Source of the DNA: Paenilisteria riparia FSL S10-1204
Lineage (GTDB): Bacteria; Bacillota; Bacilli; Lactobacillales; Listeriaceae
DNA: 64,000 nucleotides
Reading direction: 5' to 3'
NCBI RefSeq assembly: GCF_000525995.1
Contig: NZ_AODL01000021.1
Location: 1 to 64,000, forward strand
This document shows positions 49,940 through 58,954 of the stretch, one piece after another (position 1 is the stretch's first letter; each line of letters opens with the position of its first letter). The translations under genes were made by a program, and so were the position numbers. A model generated the notes under the pieces. The model did not search any database. It saw nothing but the letters and a program-made list of their open reading frames with translations, and was not told the DNA's origin.

Positions 49940-50704
49940 TTATTGTCCGAGTAGCTCTTGCAACCTTTTCTCTGTCATTTCAGAAATCGCAAGCCCATTC
50001 TTATTTGCCTTTATCTCCATTTTCACTGTCACGATTAAATCTTCTAACCATGTCACAAAATCAGCCTGTGCATTCATCGCCATATAGCCATGCTCATACG
50101 CTGTTTTGAATAACGATTCACCTTTTTGGAGCCATTTCTTGCGCTCATCTAATAAATACCTCAACAAAATCGCGTATGCGCCAACTTGCACAAATGTTTC
50201 GCTACATTCAAAATGCATCGCAAATTTTTCGAAAATCGCGGTTTTGGATTTCACTAAATGTGCTAGATAATCCTCGTCACCTGTAATATGCAGTTGATAC
50301 AAGTTCACCTTCGCTTCATTCGTCTCCTGCACCCCGCGCTGTAAAGTTGCCAACAAATCAATCATGCCAAACTCGGCTAATGTACGGTAATATAAACTAC
50401 TATAAAAATCGCCCGCAAGCACCGTCAACTGTCTTTCCTGCGACGTTTGCCGCGTGCGATCGGTCACTTCATCAATGCCATCATGCGTATCATGCGCTAA
50501 AATAACATACAGTGTTGCGCCAATCACTTGGTTGGCTACACTATCATCCACATCCGTTCCTCTAATCGCCTCATGTAGCCACAGCATCTGATCTTTATCC
50601 ACTTCCGGTCCTTCAAAATTCTCCCCAAGAAATCGATACGTCGTCCGATCTAAGACAAGTGCTTCCACCTGCTTTAACTGCGCTACGCCACCTTGATAAC
50701 TCAT
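49940..50704 (-). CDS. hepS: Heptaprenyl diphosphate synthase component I
   Basis: Regulatory subunit of the heptaprenyl diphosphate synthase, about 254 residues from the ATG at 50704 after AAGGGGA. VANQVIGATLYVILAHDTHDGID and TVLAGDFYSSLYYRTLAEFGMIDLL match the HepS/HEPPP_synt_1 family, which lacks the aspartate-rich motifs of the catalytic partner. It works with HepT to extend farnesyl diphosphate. In B. subtilis mtrB lies between folE and hepS; no such gene is present here. Confidence 0.9.
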   Translation of the reverse strand: MSYQGGVAQLKQVEALVLDRTTYRFLGENFEGPEVDKDQMLWLHEAIRGTDVDDSVANQVIGATLYVILAHDTHDGIDEVTDRTRQTSQERQLTVLAGDFYSSLYYRTLAEFGMIDLLATLQRGVQETNEAKVNLYQLHITGDEDYLAHLVKSKTAIFEKFAMHFECSETFVQVGAYAILLRYLLDERKKWLQKGESLFKTAYEHGYMAMNAQADFVTWLEDLIVTVKMEIKANKNGLAISEMTEKRLQELLGQ

Positions 50705-50789
50705 TGACAAAATCCCCTTCAAAACTCGTTTATCACACACTATAAATTATAGCATAATCATTACAAAAACTGCTATATCTACTCATTCG

Positions 50790-51356
50790 TTAATTTTTAA
50801 TTAGAGCCATCACTTCACTGCGTAGCTTATCATCATTTCTAAAAGCACCACGAACCGCACTAGTTACTGTCTTAGCACCAGGTTTATTCACGCCACGAAT
50901 CGTCATACACATATGCTCTGCTTCTACGATGACCATAACGCCAAGCGGTTTTAGTTTGTCCATCATAATTTCGGCTACTGTTGTTGTAATCCGTTCTTGT
51001 AACTGCGGACGTTTACTCACATCGTCTACGACACGTGCAAGCTTACTAAGCCCAGCAACGCGACCATTTTGCGGTAAATAAGCGACATGCGCGACTCCAA
51101 AAAACGGCACTAAATGGTGCTCACACATCGATGAAAATCGAATATCTTTGACCAACACTAGTTCTTCATGTTGTTCCTCAAACACAGTATTAAAATGGAC
51201 CGATGGATCTTTTCTTAGTCCAGAAAATACTTCTTCGTACATTCTTGCTACGCGCATTGGTGTATCTAAAAGGCCTTCGCGTTCTGGATTTTCACCGACT
51301 GCTTCTAGTATAACTTTTACTGCATCTGCAATTTTCTGTTTATCTATTTGCTCCAT
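50790..51356 (-). CDS. folE: GTP cyclohydrolase I
   Basis: 188 residues; first step of folate synthesis, GTP to dihydroneopterin triphosphate. Zinc ligands and active site are in [23 protein letters not shown] (Cys and two His) and [12 protein letters not shown] (second Cys). [23 protein letters not shown] is the usual core. It leads toward hepS-menG-hepT, about 85 bases before hepS. Confidence 0.96.
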   Translation of the reverse strand: MEQIDKQKIADAVKVILEAVGENPEREGLLDTPMRVARMYEEVFSGLRKDPSVHFNTVFEEQHEELVLVKDIRFSSMCEHHLVPFFGVAHVAYLPQNGRVAGLSKLARVVDDVSKRPQLQERITTTVAEIMMDKLKPLGVMVIVEAEHMCMTIRGVNKPGAKTVTSAVRGAFRNDDKLRSEVMALIKN

Positions 51357-51464
51357 TAGTATTCCCCTTTACAAACCCGTTATAACCTACCTCGCTATTT
51401 TAACATAGGTAGGATATGAGGTAAATGTTAATTGCTTGGAGATTGGACGTTTCGCTGGATAAAT

Positions 51465-52068
51465 TCAAGATGTCACATCTGCTTCTATAAAACAAACCGC
51501 AGAATCATCCCAATATTTTTTGTAAATTGGGGTCGCTTTATCGGCTAGATTTAGTTGATACATGCGGAATGTAACAAGTTGATTTTTTGGTTGCCATTGT
51601 TCTTCGTAAGAATATTGGTAGTGCATGCCGAGTTGAATCATCACGCCGCCGCTTCGAGGATTGTTTCTGTCGTGTGTCGCCGTGACGAACGGAATGCCGT
51701 CTTTTTTTGCCTGTGCAAGAATGGCTTGACCGGCTTCTGTTACAATACCTTGATGCCAAAATTCTTTGGTAAGGCCGTATCCTAAGTCGTGGCTGTCGCT
51801 CATGCTGATGTGTATGTAGCCAATTGGGATGTTGTCTTCTTTTAGACAAATCGCGTATTGATAGGCTTGCTTTTGTTTGTAGGCAGCGGCGTATTGGTTT
51901 TCCCAGTAGTTTTTTGCGTCGGTGTGGTTTTTTTAAGGGAAACATGGGTAGGAATTTATTTACTTCTTTGTCGCTGTGTATGTTTAGTAAGGCTGGTAGG
52001 TCGGATGGGGTGAATTTTCTTAGTGTTAGTCTGTTGGTTTGGAGGGGTGGGGTGTTTTGGATGGACAT
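51465..52068 (-). CDS. GNAT acetyltransferase (RimJ/RimL type), frameshifted in this sequence
   Basis: About 200 residues after repair. It begins MSIQNTPPLQTNRLTLRKFTP (typical RimJ/RimL opening LxTxRLxLR), and the second part has DLGYGLTKEFWHQGIVTEAG (acetyl-CoA site) and THDRNNPRSGGVMIQLGM. Removing one base from the T7 run at 51928-51934 makes the two frames continuous. The acceptor is unknown; members modify ribosomal proteins, antibiotics or small molecules. The local strand is isolated between folE and hup. Confidence 0.78.
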
Positions 52069-52156
52069 CGGATTATCACATCGGTTGGGATTTTGGTTGG
52101 TGCTAAGGGTGTTTGCGTTTAGGATTTGAGAAGATGTAGCAATAGATTAAACCCAT

Positions 52157-52227
52157 GGATTAACCCATCGCTTCGCTCACGCTTATGTTGTTGGCGTAAT
52201 TCATTGCATTCAAACGCCACCAACAAC
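52157..52227 (-). repeat. Hairpin plus conserved tail repeat, copy 1
   Basis: On the minus strand a hairpin (GTTGTTGGTGGCG with CGCCAACAAC, 52227-52187) is followed by ATAAGC and then a 24-base block (52180-52157) that starts GTGAGCGAAG and ends TTAATCC. The same block occurs at 54109-54132 on the plus strand, also a few bases after a hairpin, with 22 of 24 bases identical. It lies downstream of the hup terminator. Confidence 0.65.
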
Positions 52228-52255
52228 AAAAAAAGAGCCCAAAGACTCTTTTTCC
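52228..52255 (-). terminator. Terminator of hup
   Basis: Minus strand AAAAAGAGTC-TTTG-GGCTCTTTTTTT: a short stem with A and T runs, 22 bases after the hup stop. Confidence 0.85.
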
Positions 52256-52276
52256 GTGCTTAAAAAGTGTATGTAA

Positions 52277-52552
52277 TTATTTAACAGCTTCTTTAAGCGC
52301 CTTACCTGGTTTGAATGCAGGAACTTTGCTTGCAGGAATGTCAATCTCTTCCTTTGTACGTGGGTTGCGACCTTTACGAGCAGCACGTTCACGTACTTCA
52401 AAGTTACCAAATCCGATTAATTGAACTTTTTCACCTTTAGATAAAGAAGTTTGGATTGTTTCAAAAACAGCTTCTACAGCTTTAGCAGCGTCTTTTTTAG
52501 AAAGATCTGCAAGCTCAGCTACGCTATTTACTAAATCAGTTTTGTTTGCCAT
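52277..52552 (-). CDS. hup: DNA-binding protein HU
   Basis: Nucleoid protein of 91 residues, the usual HU length. [22 protein letters not shown], the dimer core [21 protein letters not shown] (DNA-binding arm), and [14 protein letters not shown] at the end are diagnostic. AAGGAGGTG precedes the ATG. It has its own promoter about 150 bases upstream, a long structured leader, and a terminator right after. Confidence 0.97.
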   Translation of the reverse strand: MANKTDLVNSVAELADLSKKDAAKAVEAVFETIQTSLSKGEKVQLIGFGNFEVRERAARKGRNPRTKEEIDIPASKVPAFKPGKALKEAVK

Positions 52553-52644
52553 TGTGTTTCACCTCCTTAAGAGAATAATACCAAGTGTTCAGGTCTTAGC
52601 TAACACTTTCTTATTCATTTTCCAAAATAAGCTAAACTTCTATG

Positions 52645-52664
52645 GAAATTCTCAGAAGAATTTC
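52645..52664 (-). repeat. Hairpin in the hup leader
   Basis: GAAATTCT and AGAATTTC are perfect reverse complements around a 4-base loop, about 95 bases before the hup start. A second small hairpin (GGCA...TGCC) lies close upstream. No T run follows, so it is not a plain terminator. Confidence 0.5.
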
Positions 52665-52707
52665 GGCTGGAATGGCATTTTACTGCCGTTTCAGTAATTC
52701 TGATAAA

Positions 52708-52736
52708 AGATTATCACATTCTTCTTACAACTGCAA
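52708..52736 (-). promoter_or_regulatory. Candidate hup promoter
   Basis: Minus strand TTGCAG (52736-52731), 17-base spacer, TAATCT (52713-52708). It would give a leader of about 150 bases with hairpins. Confidence 0.55.
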
Positions 52737-52962
52737 GGATTTAGAAGCGAAAGTTAAAAAAAATTCACAAACTTTTTTTTCTTAAATCTTCTTAGTCCTA
52801 GTTGCACAAACGTGATTATATCAAGCTGTTAAGCATAATACTAACGCGAGAGTCCTATAATAGCAAGTAAAAACACGCCAAATAGCAAAAATAGTTCAAA
52901 TTCCTTAAAAAAAAACGCCTAAATCTGCTCCTTTGCCTGAAAACTCTAGGTTTCAACTACTA
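52737..52962. other. Intergenic region upstream of hup, no gene seen
   Basis: Between the hup promoter and the phosphatase stop lie 226 A+T-rich bases with several A and T runs. I see no open frame with a ribosome site. A weak hairpin before a T9 run near 52910 could end the phosphatase transcript, but its stem is poor. Confidence 0.4.
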
Positions 52963-53950
52963 TTATCCTTCTAACATCATAGTTTGGAATTTTGCTTTTT
53001 CTGTGGGCGTAATGCCGATTCCTTTTTCGAGATATGCGTCTACAGAACCGTATTCTTTTTGCATTTCATCGAAGGCAATTTCTAAATAGGCAGGTCGCGC
53101 TTCCGCCATCGGTCTGAAATTTTCTAAATCAATTTTTTTCTCACTGGTAGAAAAAGCATTGACTAATCCTTGCATTTCGCCAAGGATATCGTCGGCATAT
53201 TGATTTGTAAGCTCGTAATCCGCCAAAATTATATTTTCAGGTACATCTAATAATTTTAATAATAGTGCGCCTAAAACACCTGTACGGTCTTTTCCCGCGG
53301 TGCAATGAAATAGGAATGGCACTTCTTCTTTTTCGATGATGTCGTTAAAAATCTCGCGGAAACCAGCTTTGGACTGTACAAAAACGCGGTAACTCTCGCC
53401 CATCAATGGTTCGTAGACGCGGTGGTCATCCGGAATATAGATTTTTTGTGATTCTGTAGATTCGTTTTTTGCAGTGCCGATTGGGATGTGCCGATTTTTG
53501 ATGTTGGCTAGGGCTGGTGTCGGTTTGGCTGCTATTTCTGATGTGCTACGCAAGTCGCAAATCCAGCTCACGCCTAGTTTTTCAAGTGTGTCTTTATCTT
53601 TTTCGGTAATATTGGTGAGGAGAGAAGAGCGATATAGTTTGCCCCATCTCACCGTTTTTCCAGCCGTATTGACATAGCCGCCCAAGTCACGGAAATTAAA
53701 GCAGCCTTCTAGCGGAATCGTACGTTCACCGACAACAGTATTCGTGCCATCAGAATGCTGAATAATGAAAAATACTGGTGTGTCATCGGTTACGAGTACA
53801 AGCTTTGTTTCCTGGTCCACAACGAGTAATTTTTTTTTTCGAACTAGTCGGTGCTGCTGTATTGCTTTGAAAAATAATCGAACCTGCCAAAATATCCGTT
53901 GGAGACCAAGTCAAGGTTAACTGGTTGCCATGGCGATTTGTTTGTATCAT
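52963..53950 (-). CDS. Tyrosine/serine protein phosphatase (DSP-PTPase family), frameshifted in this sequence
   Basis: About 328 residues after repair. A short N-terminal domain (MIQTNRHGNQLTLTWSPTD) precedes the phosphatase domain: FNFRDLGGYVNTAGKTVRWGKLYRS and the P-loop FLFHCTAGKDRTGVLGALLL (C-x5-R). It is the Listeria Lmo1935-type enzyme; the family acts on phosphotyrosine or phosphoinositides, and the real substrate is not shown by sequence. The frame breaks at the T10 run 53830-53839 and is restored by removing one base. The start at 53950 follows GGAGGG. Confidence 0.83.
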
Positions 53951-54039
53951 ATCTTTCCCTCCAAATCGTAATCTTTTCCTCTCCATCCTAGCACAAATCC
54001 ATTAAAAAAAACCTCTTACAGCCTAAGCCATAAAAGGTA

Positions 54040-54165
54040 CAGCGTGTCGACAAACGCCCATTTTGTTGGAACTGTTCGATGTTAACGAGCTACAGTTCCA
54101 ATATAATAGTGAGCGAAGTGATGGATTAATCCTTGCCCAGAAACTAGGCATTTGTCGACACACTG
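54040..54165. repeat. Inverted-repeat-bounded element with hairpin and conserved tail, copy 2
   Basis: Ends: 19-base arms at 54040-54058 and 54147-54165, 17 of 19 complementary; the two mismatches are A-C as plus-strand RNA but G-U as minus-strand RNA. Inside is a perfect 10-bp hairpin (TTGGAACTGT at 54066-54075 with ACAGTTCCAA at 54092-54101), then seven bases, then the 24-base block at 54109-54132 shared with 52157-52180. It lies between gpsA and the phosphatase gene. The remaining space to 54222 holds no gene. Confidence 0.7.
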
Positions 54166-54222
54166 AGGTTTAGAGACACGAACAGGTCTATGCTTTAAAT
54201 ATAGTTTTTTTACAGTCTGGTC

Positions 54223-55242
54223 TTAGTATTCTTCTTTTTCGAGCTTCCGGTCGCGACCCATTAAACGGTCAACCGCGGTTTGTGGGTTTTCGTCTTCGAA
54301 CAAGACTTTGTAAATCGCTTCGGTGATTGGCATGTCGATTTGTAATTTTTGCGCCCATTGGTGAACGGCTTTGGCTGTGCGAACTCCTTCGACGACCATT
54401 CCCATGTTCTCCAATACTTTGTCCAAGCTTTCGCCTTTACCAAGCATGTTCCCAGCGCGCCAATTTCGTGAATGGACACTCGTACAAGTGACGATTAAAT
54501 CACCAATACCTGTCAAACCATAAAATGTTTGTGGGTCAGCACCAGCCGTTACACCAAGTCGTGTAATTTCGGCCATACCACGCGTCATTAGCGCCGCCTT
54601 CGCATTGTCGCCATAACCAAGACCGTCCGTGATACCTGCGCCAAGTGCGATAATATTTTTCAAAGCGCCACCGATTTCAGCGCCAATCACATCTTCGTTT
54701 GTATAAATACGCAAATTATTGTTTAAAAAAGCATCCTGAACGATTTCTGCCGCTTTCAAATCTTTGCAACTCGCACAAAGCGTTGTCGGATGGTGGCGAA
54801 CGACTTCTTCTGCGTGACTCGGACCAGAAAGAACAACTAAAGCAGAACGTTTTTCAGGCGCTACCTCTTCTTCAATCACTTGCGTCATGCGTAAATTCGT
54901 ATCTGGTTCGATACCTTTACTTACGTGTACAAGCAGTGTAGGCTCTTTCAAAGCATCATTTAACTGACTGCAAACAATTCTCATCGCACTTGTCGGAATC
55001 GCAATAACGACCATCTGAGCGTCTTCTAAAGCTTCTTCTAATACAAGCGTTGCCCGCATTTTAGGAGAAAGCTCCATATCAGGAAGATAATGTTGATTGG
55101 TATGCTTCGTATTCAGTTCATCCACAACCTCCGGATGGTTACCCCAAATCATAACATCATGCCCGTTTTCAACCAAAACCAACGCCAAACCGGTGCCCCA
55201 ACTACCAGCACCAAGAACAGCAATCTTCTGTTTCTTCATCAT
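54223..55242 (-). CDS. gpsA: Glycerol-3-phosphate dehydrogenase [NAD(P)+]
   Basis: 339 residues; reduces dihydroxyacetone phosphate to sn-glycerol-3-phosphate for phospholipid synthesis. The NAD loop is [17 protein letters not shown], followed by [12 protein letters not shown], the catalytic lysine block [31 protein letters not shown], and [15 protein letters not shown] use the ATG at 55242 rather than the TTG at 55245; GGGGCGAG lies in front. It follows der, as in Bacillus and Listeria. Confidence 0.95.
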   Translation of the reverse strand: MMKKQKIAVLGAGSWGTGLALVLVENGHDVMIWGNHPEVVDELNTKHTNQHYLPDMELSPKMRATLVLEEALEDAQMVVIAIPTSAMRIVCSQLNDALKEPTLLVHVSKGIEPDTNLRMTQVIEEEVAPEKRSALVVLSGPSHAEEVVRHHPTTLCASCKDLKAAEIVQDAFLNNNLRIYTNEDVIGAEIGGALKNIIALGAGITDGLGYGDNAKAALMTRGMAEITRLGVTAGADPQTFYGLTGIGDLIVTCTSVHSRNWRAGNMLGKGESLDKVLENMGMVVEGVRTAKAVHQWAQKLQIDMPITEAIYKVLFEDENPQTAVDRLMGRDRKLEKEEY

Positions 55243-55365
55243 CAAACTCGCCCCTTTACTATTAAAAATTATGAGAGAACGTATAAATTAAGTTAAAACC
55301 TCTATCCTCAATATTTTCGCGTAAGACGTAAAATCCCGATTTACTTCGCATATGCACTACGCCAT

Positions 55366-56676
55366 TTATTTTCTTTGGCGGGCGATTAATCGAATTGGCG
55401 TACCATCGAACGGGAAGGCCTCGCGGATTCGATTTTCTAAAAAGCGTTCGTAAGAAAAATGCATGAGTTCTGGTTCATTGACGAACACAACAAATGTTGG
55501 CGGTCTAACAGCAACTTGTGTCGTATAGTAAATTTTCAAGCGTTTGCCTTTATCCATTGGAGATGGGTTCATCGCCACCGCATCCATAATAACGTCGTTG
55601 AGCAAGCTCGATTGTACTCGCAATGAATGGTTATTACTAATATCGTTAATCATTGGGAAAAGATTCGTCAGGCGCTGTTTCGTTAATGCGGATACGAAAA
55701 CAATCGGCGCATATGTCAAGAACAAGAACTGTTCACGGATATCTTGAATAAAGGCATTCATTGTTTTCTCGTCTTTTTCAATCGCATCCCATTTATTCAC
55801 AACGACTAAAATACCACGTCCTGCTTCGTGCGCATAGCCAGCAATTCGCTTATCTTGTTCGCGAATCCCTTCTTCAGCATTGAGCACGACTAAAACAACA
55901 TCGCTTCGTTCAATCGCTCGCATAGCCCGCAATACACTGTACTTCTCGGTGGATTCGTAGACTTTACCACGTTTACGCATACCCGCCGTATCAATCATGA
56001 CATATTCTTGCCCCTCATATTCATAATGCGTATCGATCGCATCCCGCGTCGTTCCAGCAACATCAGAAACAATCACGCGGTTTTCGCCTAGCAAAGCATT
56101 CAAGATAGAAGATTTTCCAACATTCGGGCGACCGATAAGCGAGAATTTAATCACGTTATCATCGTATTCTTCCTCATCCAATTCAGGAAATTTCTTAAAT
56201 ACTTCATCCAGTAAATCACCAAGCCCTAAACCATGGGACCCTGAAATTGGGAACGGCTCGCCAAACCCTAGTGAATAAAAATCATAAATTTGGTCACGCA
56301 TTTCTGGATTATCGACTTTATTTACCGCCAAAACAACGGGTTTATTCGAACGATATAAAATTTTTGCCACTTGGTCATCGGCATCCGTTACACCTTCACG
56401 ACCATTTGTAATAAAAATAATCACATCTGCTTCATCAATCGCAATCTCCGCCTGCGCCTTAATTTGCGCTAAAAATGGCTCGTCTCCTAAATCGATTCCG
56501 CCTGTATCAATAATATTAAAATCACGTCCAAGCCAATCTGCCGAATTATAAATCCGGTCCCTTGTAACTCCCGGAATATCTTCCACAATCGACACACGTT
56601 CGCCGACGATGCGGTTGAAAATAGTGGATTTGCCGACGTTCGGACGACCGACAATCGCTACTACTGGTTTAACCAT
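55366..56676 (-). CDS. der: GTPase Der (EngA)
   Basis: Essential double GTPase (436 residues) that helps mature the 50S ribosomal subunit. Two G domains: [12 protein letters not shown] with DTGG and NKVD, then [12 protein letters not shown] with [10 protein letters not shown] and NKWD. The C-terminal KH-like domain follows from about residue 350 and ends [15 protein letters not shown]. It lies between gpsA and the S1 gene. Confidence 0.97.
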   Translation of the reverse strand: MVKPVVAIVGRPNVGKSTIFNRIVGERVSIVEDIPGVTRDRIYNSADWLGRDFNIIDTGGIDLGDEPFLAQIKAQAEIAIDEADVIIFITNGREGVTDADDQVAKILYRSNKPVVLAVNKVDNPEMRDQIYDFYSLGFGEPFPISGSHGLGLGDLLDEVFKKFPELDEEEYDDNVIKFSLIGRPNVGKSSILNALLGENRVIVSDVAGTTRDAIDTHYEYEGQEYVMIDTAGMRKRGKVYESTEKYSVLRAMRAIERSDVVLVVLNAEEGIREQDKRIAGYAHEAGRGILVVVNKWDAIEKDEKTMNAFIQDIREQFLFLTYAPIVFVSALTKQRLTNLFPMINDISNNHSLRVQSSLLNDVIMDAVAMNPSPMDKGKRLKIYYTTQVAVRPPTFVVFVNEPELMHFSYERFLENRIREAFPFDGTPIRLIARQRK

Positions 56677-56766
56677 TATTTCACCTTCTTTTTCTTTAAA
56701 TTACTTTTTCAAACTTTCTTTAGTTTAACAGTAAATGCACCTAGTATCAACTTAAATTTGCAAACA

Positions 56767-56821
56767 AAAAACGAGAAATCAGTAGATGCGCAAACGATTA
56801 TGCGTAACACCGACTCCTCGC
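56767..56821 (-). terminator. Terminator of the S1 gene
   Basis: Minus strand CGAGGAGTCGGTG and its imperfect partner CTACTGATTTCTCG form a long interrupted stem, followed by TTTTTTG. It comes about 20 bases after the S1 stop and before der. Confidence 0.6.
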
Positions 56822-56839
56822 TTCATAATAAAATGGAAC

Positions 56840-57985
56840 TTATTTATTATCTGTATCTAAATTTTTTAGTTTATCACCAATCAAGTCACCTAGTTGGAAA
56901 CCAGTGCTTTCTTCCGGCAATTCGTAGTCTGCTACTTCTACAGGAGCCTCTGTCAATTCTTTGATGCTTAGTGACAAACGTTTGTCAGTTTCGTTAACAT
57001 CGAGAACTTTGACTTCCACTTCTTGACCTTCTTTTAACACTTCTTGTGGTGTGCCAATATGTTGATGAGAGATTTGTGAAATATGCACTAACCCTTCCAC
57101 ACCTGGGAAAATTTCAACGAAAGCGCCGAATGTTACGAGACGGGCTACTTTACCTTTTAGTACAGCGCCAACTGGAGCTTTCTCAGCGATGTCATCCCAT
57201 GGTCCTGGTTGTGTTTCTTTAATAGATAAAGAAATGCGCTCATTCGCGGGGTCAACACCGATAACTTTTACTTTCACCGATTGTCCTTCTTCTAATACAT
57301 CAGAAGGTGCTGCAATATGTTGATAAGAGATTTGTGAAATATGAACAAGACCGTCGATACCGTCCATGTCTACAAAAGCACCAAAACTAGTTAGGCGTTG
57401 TACAGTGCCTTCTACAACATCGCCTTCTTTAATTTCACTCAAACGCGCTTGCTTCTTACCAGCCTTTTCAGCTTCTACAACAGCACGATGCGATAGGATA
57501 ACGCGATTGTTCTCTGGCTCAAATTCCACTACTTTGAAAGTCAACGTTTGATCTTTATAAGACGCGAAATCTTCTACAAAATGGTCCTCTACAAGCGATG
57601 CTGGCACGAATGCACGAACGCCTAAATCAACCACTAAGCCACCTTTTACAACATCATTTACTACCGCTTCGAATACTTCTCCAGATTCGAATTTCGCTTT
57701 AATATCATCCACAGAACGAAGCGCATCTACTTTACGCTTAGATAATACTAATACATCGTCTTCTACTTTCAAAACGATTAAATCTAACGTATCGCCAACA
57801 CTAGCGACATCTGAGGCTTGTTCAATATGAACATTAGATAATTCACTGATTGGGACAACACCATCTAATTTGGAATCAGGTATGCCAACATACACCTGTT
57901 TATCCTCTACACTAGTAACCGTACCAGTGACTTTGTCGCCTTCTTCAAAATTTCTAACTTCTACATCATTTAATTCTTCAGACAT
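56840..57985 (-). CDS. rpsA: Ribosomal protein S1 homologue (four S1 domains)
   Basis: 381 residues with four S1 RNA-binding domains at about 12-85, 100-170, 185-257 and 270-345, for example GDVVEGTVQRLTSFGAFVDMDGIDGLVHISQIS and AVLKGKVARLVTFGAFVEIFPGVEGLVHIS. This is the shorter Firmicute form (B. subtilis YpfD) rather than the six-domain E. coli S1; a role in translation initiation like that of E. coli S1 is not assured. It has its own promoter and terminator, downstream of cmk. Confidence 0.94.
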   Translation of the reverse strand: MSEELNDVEVRNFEEGDKVTGTVTSVEDKQVYVGIPDSKLDGVVPISELSNVHIEQASDVASVGDTLDLIVLKVEDDVLVLSKRKVDALRSVDDIKAKFESGEVFEAVVNDVVKGGLVVDLGVRAFVPASLVEDHFVEDFASYKDQTLTFKVVEFEPENNRVILSHRAVVEAEKAGKKQARLSEIKEGDVVEGTVQRLTSFGAFVDMDGIDGLVHISQISYQHIAAPSDVLEEGQSVKVKVIGVDPANERISLSIKETQPGPWDDIAEKAPVGAVLKGKVARLVTFGAFVEIFPGVEGLVHISQISHQHIGTPQEVLKEGQEVEVKVLDVNETDKRLSLSIKELTEAPVEVADYELPEESTGFQLGDLIGDKLKNLDTDNK

Positions 57986-58045
57986 GTATAGCCCTCCTCT
58001 AAAACATTTATCGTAATTAGGACTTCCAAAAGATTGACTGTTCCA

Positions 58046-58073
58046 AGTATAATTAAGCGCGTAAATGCGACAA
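58046..58073 (-). promoter_or_regulatory. Candidate promoter of the S1 gene
   Basis: Minus strand TTGTCG (58073-58068), 16-base spacer, TATACT (58051-58046), about 60 bases before the start codon. Confidence 0.6.
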
Positions 58074-58258
58074 ATAAGCAGGAATACGGCTTCAATCTAA
58101 AACGATACTAGAAAATCCTATTGACGAGATAAATTCTCTCTCTACTAACTTCCTACAAAAGCGCGAATTTGTCAAGTTTTTTCGGTCGTTTTCGGCGACT
58201 TTTCCTCATCTATTAAAAAATAATTCGCAAACCTAGACTTTTGTATTTTTTGTATAGA

Positions 58259-58933
58259 CTACTGGTTGATTTTTGCTTTCGCTAACTCATGTATAGATTT
58301 AGCTACTTCAGCTATTGTCATCGATGTTGTGTCCAATTCAATGGCATCTTTTGCTTTTTGAAGTGGGGAGTGTTCTCTTGTGTAGTCGAGATGATCGCGT
58401 TCTTCAATTTCCTTCTTTAGTTGTTCTAAATCGCTTGGGAAACCTTTTGCCACGTTTTCTTTGTAGCGGCGTTCTGCACGTTCCTCCACACTTGCTAACA
58501 AGAAGATTTTCAATTCCGCATTCGGCAAAACTGCAGTACCAATATCGCGGCCATCCATAACAATCCCACCTTCTGTTGCAAAAAGCTGCTGCCGTTTCTG
58601 CAATTCTTCACGAACAACAGGGTGTGCTGCAACTTCTGAAACATTGGCAGTAACTTCCAGAGAACGAATAATTTCCGTCACATTTTCTTCTCCGATAAAA
58701 ACTTGTTGTACCTCGCCTGGTTCAAAAGAAATTTGCGTATTTACAAGCATTTCGCCGAGTGCTTTTTCATCATGTAATGGTATTTTTCGATTGATTGCAG
58801 CATATGTTACTGCGCGGTACATCGCTCCTGTGTCAATGTAAATATAGTGTAGCTCTTTTGCAACAATTTTAGCTACCGTACTTTTTCCTGCTGCGGCAGG
58901 CCCATCAATTGCGATACAAATCTTTTTGCTCAT
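58259..58933 (-). CDS. cmk: Cytidylate kinase
   Basis: About 224 residues; phosphorylates CMP and d[24 protein letters not shown] is the P-loop, [15 protein letters not shown] and [24 protein letters not shown] are the CMP-binding blocks. I start at 58933, 10 bases after AAGGAG; an in-frame ATG at 58954 lies before that site. It follows ansA by about 20 bases, so the two may be co-transcribed. Confidence 0.95.
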   Translation of the reverse strand: MSKKICIAIDGPAAAGKSTVAKIVAKELHYIYIDTGAMYRAVTYAAINRKIPLHDEKALGEMLVNTQISFEPGEVQQVFIGEENVTEIIRSLEVTANVSEVAAHPVVREELQKRQQLFATEGGIVMDGRDIGTAVLPNAELKIFLLASVEERAERRYKENVAKGFPSDLEQLKKEIEERDHLDYTREHSPLQKAKDAIELDTTSMTIAEVAKSIHELAKAKINQ

Positions 58934-58954
58934 TTCTTTATTCGACTCCTTCAT

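Noticed and set aside
4851-53950. Eight broken genes as true pseudogenes
   Set aside because: All breaks are single-base changes in A/T runs, the remaining coding sequence shows no decay, and functions such as menG are expected to be kept. Consensus error is simpler.
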